Below, piece after piece: positions 6,938 through 8,198 of a stretch of 8,198 nucleotides of DNA. Position numbers and translations under genes: made by a program. A model generated the notes under the pieces. The model searched no databases, was not told the DNA's origin, and saw only the letters and a program-made list of their open reading frames with translations. Origin of the DNA: Cryomorphaceae bacterium (lineage in GTDB: Bacteria > Bacteroidota > Bacteroidia > Flavobacteriales > BACL11); assembly GCA_949531795.1 (NCBI GenBank), contig CATIQX010000133.1, positions 1 to 8,198 on the forward strand, read 5' to 3'. Positions within the stretch are counted from its first letter, which is position 1. Each line of letters begins with the position of its first letter.

Positions 6938-7132
6938 TTAAGAAAAAACGCCCTTCATGAAAAAATAGGGTAAAATTATGTATAATAATGAATCTCTAAT
7001 TAAGTAAAATAAGAAGAAATAAATTAATATTTTCCATCCACCCTCTTTAATAACACCCTTAAAGCCATCCTGTTTATAAATTTGACTGTACTTACTTAAA
7101 AACTTTGATTTAAATAGATTTTTTATTGACAT
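6938..7132 (-). CDS. 64-residue small membrane protein, first gene of the operon
   Basis: The N-terminal half (1-33) is basic and cytoplasmic in character, with seven lysines in the first 24 residues and the motif DGFKGVIKEGGWK (22-34). The rest (34-61) is one long hydrophobic segment, or a helical hairpin broken by the polar pair R46-D47 in FYLIRDSLLYIILPYFF. Similar short proteins with a GGWK motif followed by an LIRD-type membrane segment occur in Bacteroidota as far as I recall, with no known function. It is the first gene after the candidate promoter at 7176-7183, with a 43-nt leader. It could anchor or modulate another operon product, but the sequence does not show this. A role outside the operon is possible because of the 43-nt gap to the next gene. 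Confidence 0.7.
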   Translation of the reverse strand: MSIKNLFKSKFLSKYSQIYKQDGFKGVIKEGGWKILIYFFLFYLIRDSLLYIILPYFFMKGVFS

Positions 7133-7155
7133 TAGAAAATTTTATTAAAACAGTT

Positions 7156-7171
7156 AAATGCTTAAACATTT
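7156..7171. promoter_or_regulatory. imperfect 16-bp palindrome in the operon leader
   Basis: AAATGCTTAAACATTT reads as its own reverse complement except for one mismatched pair (C7161 against A7166), so 14 of 16 positions match. It lies between the candidate -7 box and the ATG of the 64-residue gene, inside the predicted 5' leader. It could be a dimeric repressor operator or a small RNA hairpin. Short palindromes are frequent in AT-rich DNA, so the call is tentative. Confidence 0.3.
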
Positions 7172-7175
7172 TATG

Positions 7176-7183
7176 CAAAAATA
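7176..7183 (-). promoter_or_regulatory. candidate -7 promoter box of the eight-gene operon
   Basis: The minus-strand sequence TATTTTTG matches the Bacteroidota TAnnTTTG -7 consensus exactly and lies 43 nt upstream of the first operon ATG. No TTG or TTTG -33 element is seen at 17-23 nt upstream; that region is instead occupied by the direct repeat at 7189-7207. This arrangement is what an activator-dependent promoter would look like. Confidence 0.45.
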
Positions 7184-7188
7184 AGTTT

Positions 7189-7207
7189 GAAATCTGTAGG
7201 AAACCTG
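7189..7207 (-). promoter_or_regulatory. 11-bp-period direct repeat, candidate response-regulator box
   Basis: On the minus strand CAGGTTTC (7200-7207) and CAGATTTC (7189-7196) repeat with one mismatch and a centre-to-centre distance of exactly 11 bp. Extending both copies to 11-mers gives 8 of 11 matches. OmpR/PhoB-family regulators typically bind such tandem sites one helical turn apart. The site ends 5 nt before the candidate -7 box, in the place of the missing -33 element. It is thus a candidate binding site for the response regulator encoded at 5505-6194, but no experiment or second copy supports it. Confidence 0.4.
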
Positions 7208-7223
7208 AATTTTTTTCTCAAAT

Positions 7224-8198
7224 TTAAAAAGAAAGAATAGTCTTTTTAATAATAACGATACATTGCATTAATTGCTCTTCCGTAATTACCAAAGGAGGAG
7301 CAAAACGAATAATATCTCCATGAGTTGGCTTTGCTAATAATCCGTTATCTCTTAATTTTAAACAGACATCCCATGCTTCTTTACCGTCTTTAGGTTTTAT
7401 CACAATAGCATTAAGCAATCCTCTACCTCTAACAAGAGTAATCATATCATTATCGAAAGCTCGCAATTCTCTTCTAAATATTTTCCCTAATCGATATGCA
7501 TTTTCAGCAAGATTTTCATCTATGACTACTTCAAGTGCAGCTTGTGCTACTTTACAGGCAAGAGGATTTCCACCAAAAGTAGAGCCATGCTCTCCAGGCT
7601 GAATACAAAGCATAATTTCATCATCAGCTAATACAGCTGATACAGGAAAAACTCCTCCAGAAATAGCTTTACCAAGAATTAATAAATCTGGTCGAGCATC
7701 TTCATAATCACAGGCAAGCATCTTACCAGTACGTGCAATACCAGTTTGGACTTCATCAGCAATAAATAAAACATTATATTTATTACATAATTTCCTTACA
7801 CCTGCCAAATAACCTTCATCAGGAACAACTACTCCAGCTTCTCCTTGAATTGGTTCAACCATAAAAGCACAAACATTAAAATCTTTAAGCTCTGTTTCTA
7901 GTGCATCAAGATCATTATATGGAATCAAATCATACCCTGGCATAAAAGGACCGAAACCTTCATAAGAAGAAGGGTCGTCAGAACTAGAAATTGCAGCAAG
8001 TGTTCTTCCCCAAAAATTTCCCTTAGCAAAAATAATTCTAGCTTTATTTTTTTCAATACCTTTTTTCATATAACCCCATTTTCGGGCTAATTTATTAGCA
8101 GTCTCCCCACCTTCAACTCCAGTATTCATTGGTAAAACCTTATCATAACCAAAAAGTTTAGTTACAAATTCTTCATATTGACCTAATACATCATTGTG
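7224..8198 (-). CDS. rocD: ornithine aminotransferase, N-terminus cut by window edge
   Basis: The frame is open from the right edge to the TAA at 7224-7226 and gives 324 residues; family members have about 400-415, so roughly 80-90 N-terminal residues are missing. Frame continuity through the edge is shown by NDVLGQYEEFVTKLFGYDKV before the internal Met at 8129. Class III aminotransferase landmarks are present: MNTGVEGGETANKLARKWGY-type PLP-phosphate region, VEPIQGEAGVVVP, ADEVQTGIARTGK with the cofactor-ring Asp, and LILGKAISGGVFPVSAVL with the Schiff-base lysine encoded at 7668-7670, then GSTFGGNPLAC. The enzyme converts ornithine and 2-oxoglutarate to glutamate semialdehyde and glutamate in the cytoplasm, linking arginine and proline metabolism. 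It points the same way as the operon but is separated by 91 bp. No good terminator hairpin follows it, so some read-through is possible. Confidence 0.95.
   Translation of the reverse strand, partial: HNDVLGQYEEFVTKLFGYDKVLPMNTGVEGGETANKLARKWGYMKKGIEKNKARIIFAKGNFWGRTLAAISSSDDPSSYEGFGPFMPGYDLIPYNDLDALETELKDFNVCAFMVEPIQGEAGVVVPDEGYLAGVRKLCNKYNVLFIADEVQTGIARTGKMLACDYEDARPDLLILGKAISGGVFPVSAVLADDEIMLCIQPGEHGSTFGGNPLACKVAQAALEVVIDENLAENAYRLGKIFRRELRAFDNDMITLVRGRGLLNAIVIKPKDGKEAWDVCLKLRDNGLLAKPTHGDIIRFAPPLVITEEQLMQCIVIIKKTILSF

Noticed and set aside
7208..7226. Possible terminator hairpin after rocD
   Set aside because: Only a 5-bp A/T stem can be drawn around AATTT and AAATT, with no G-C pairs and no following T run on the minus strand, so I do not call a terminator.

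Overview
The window looks like a piece of a Bacteroidota chromosome, most likely a flavobacterium-type marine or aquatic bacterium. The evidence is strong AT richness, a secreted protein that ends in a type IX secretion (Por) C-terminal sorting signal, candidate promoters of the Bacteroidota TAnnTTTG type, no clear Shine-Dalgarno sequences, and small membrane proteins of a Bacteroidota style. Every gene lies on the minus strand, so the window reads biologically from right to left. Coding density is very high: the longest gene-free stretch is 91 bp (7133-7223). I see no tRNA, rRNA, CRISPR array, insertion sequence or integrase.

Right end (7224-8198): the C-terminal three quarters of an ornithine aminotransferase (rocD), a housekeeping PLP enzyme whose N-terminus lies outside the window. 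It is followed by a 91-bp gap holding a candidate promoter (-7-like box 7176-7183). Directly upstream of that box is an 8-bp direct repeat with an 11-bp period (7189-7207), and an imperfect palindrome lies in the presumed leader (7156-7171).

Centre (1973-7132): eight tightly packed genes that look like one operon. In transcription order they are a 64-aa membrane protein, a 76-aa His-rich soluble protein, a 147-aa four-helix membrane protein resembling 'cytochrome B'-type proteins of Bacteroidota, an OmpR/PhoB response regulator, its sensor histidine kinase, a single-domain rhodanese, a CstB-like metallo-beta-lactamase/persulfide dioxygenase fused to two rhodanese domains, and a class I SAM methyltransferase. 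The last six junctions are overlaps or gaps of 2-3 nt once the persulfide dioxygenase start is corrected, apart from a 33-nt gap before the four-helix gene. The rhodanese and CstB-like proteins would convert persulfide sulfur to sulfite/thiosulfate. The methyltransferase may act on a related thiol or on something else. The two-component system in the same transcript is the obvious candidate regulator. This combination of a dedicated two-component system, a membrane cytochrome-like protein and persulfide detoxification is the most interesting feature of the window.

Left end (1-1892): a secreted, T9SS-exported protein with a four-cysteine N-terminal domain, a CARDB-like Ig domain, an NHL-like six-bladed propeller and the start of the sorting domain. 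It is cut by the window edge and has its own candidate promoter in the 80-bp gap after the operon.
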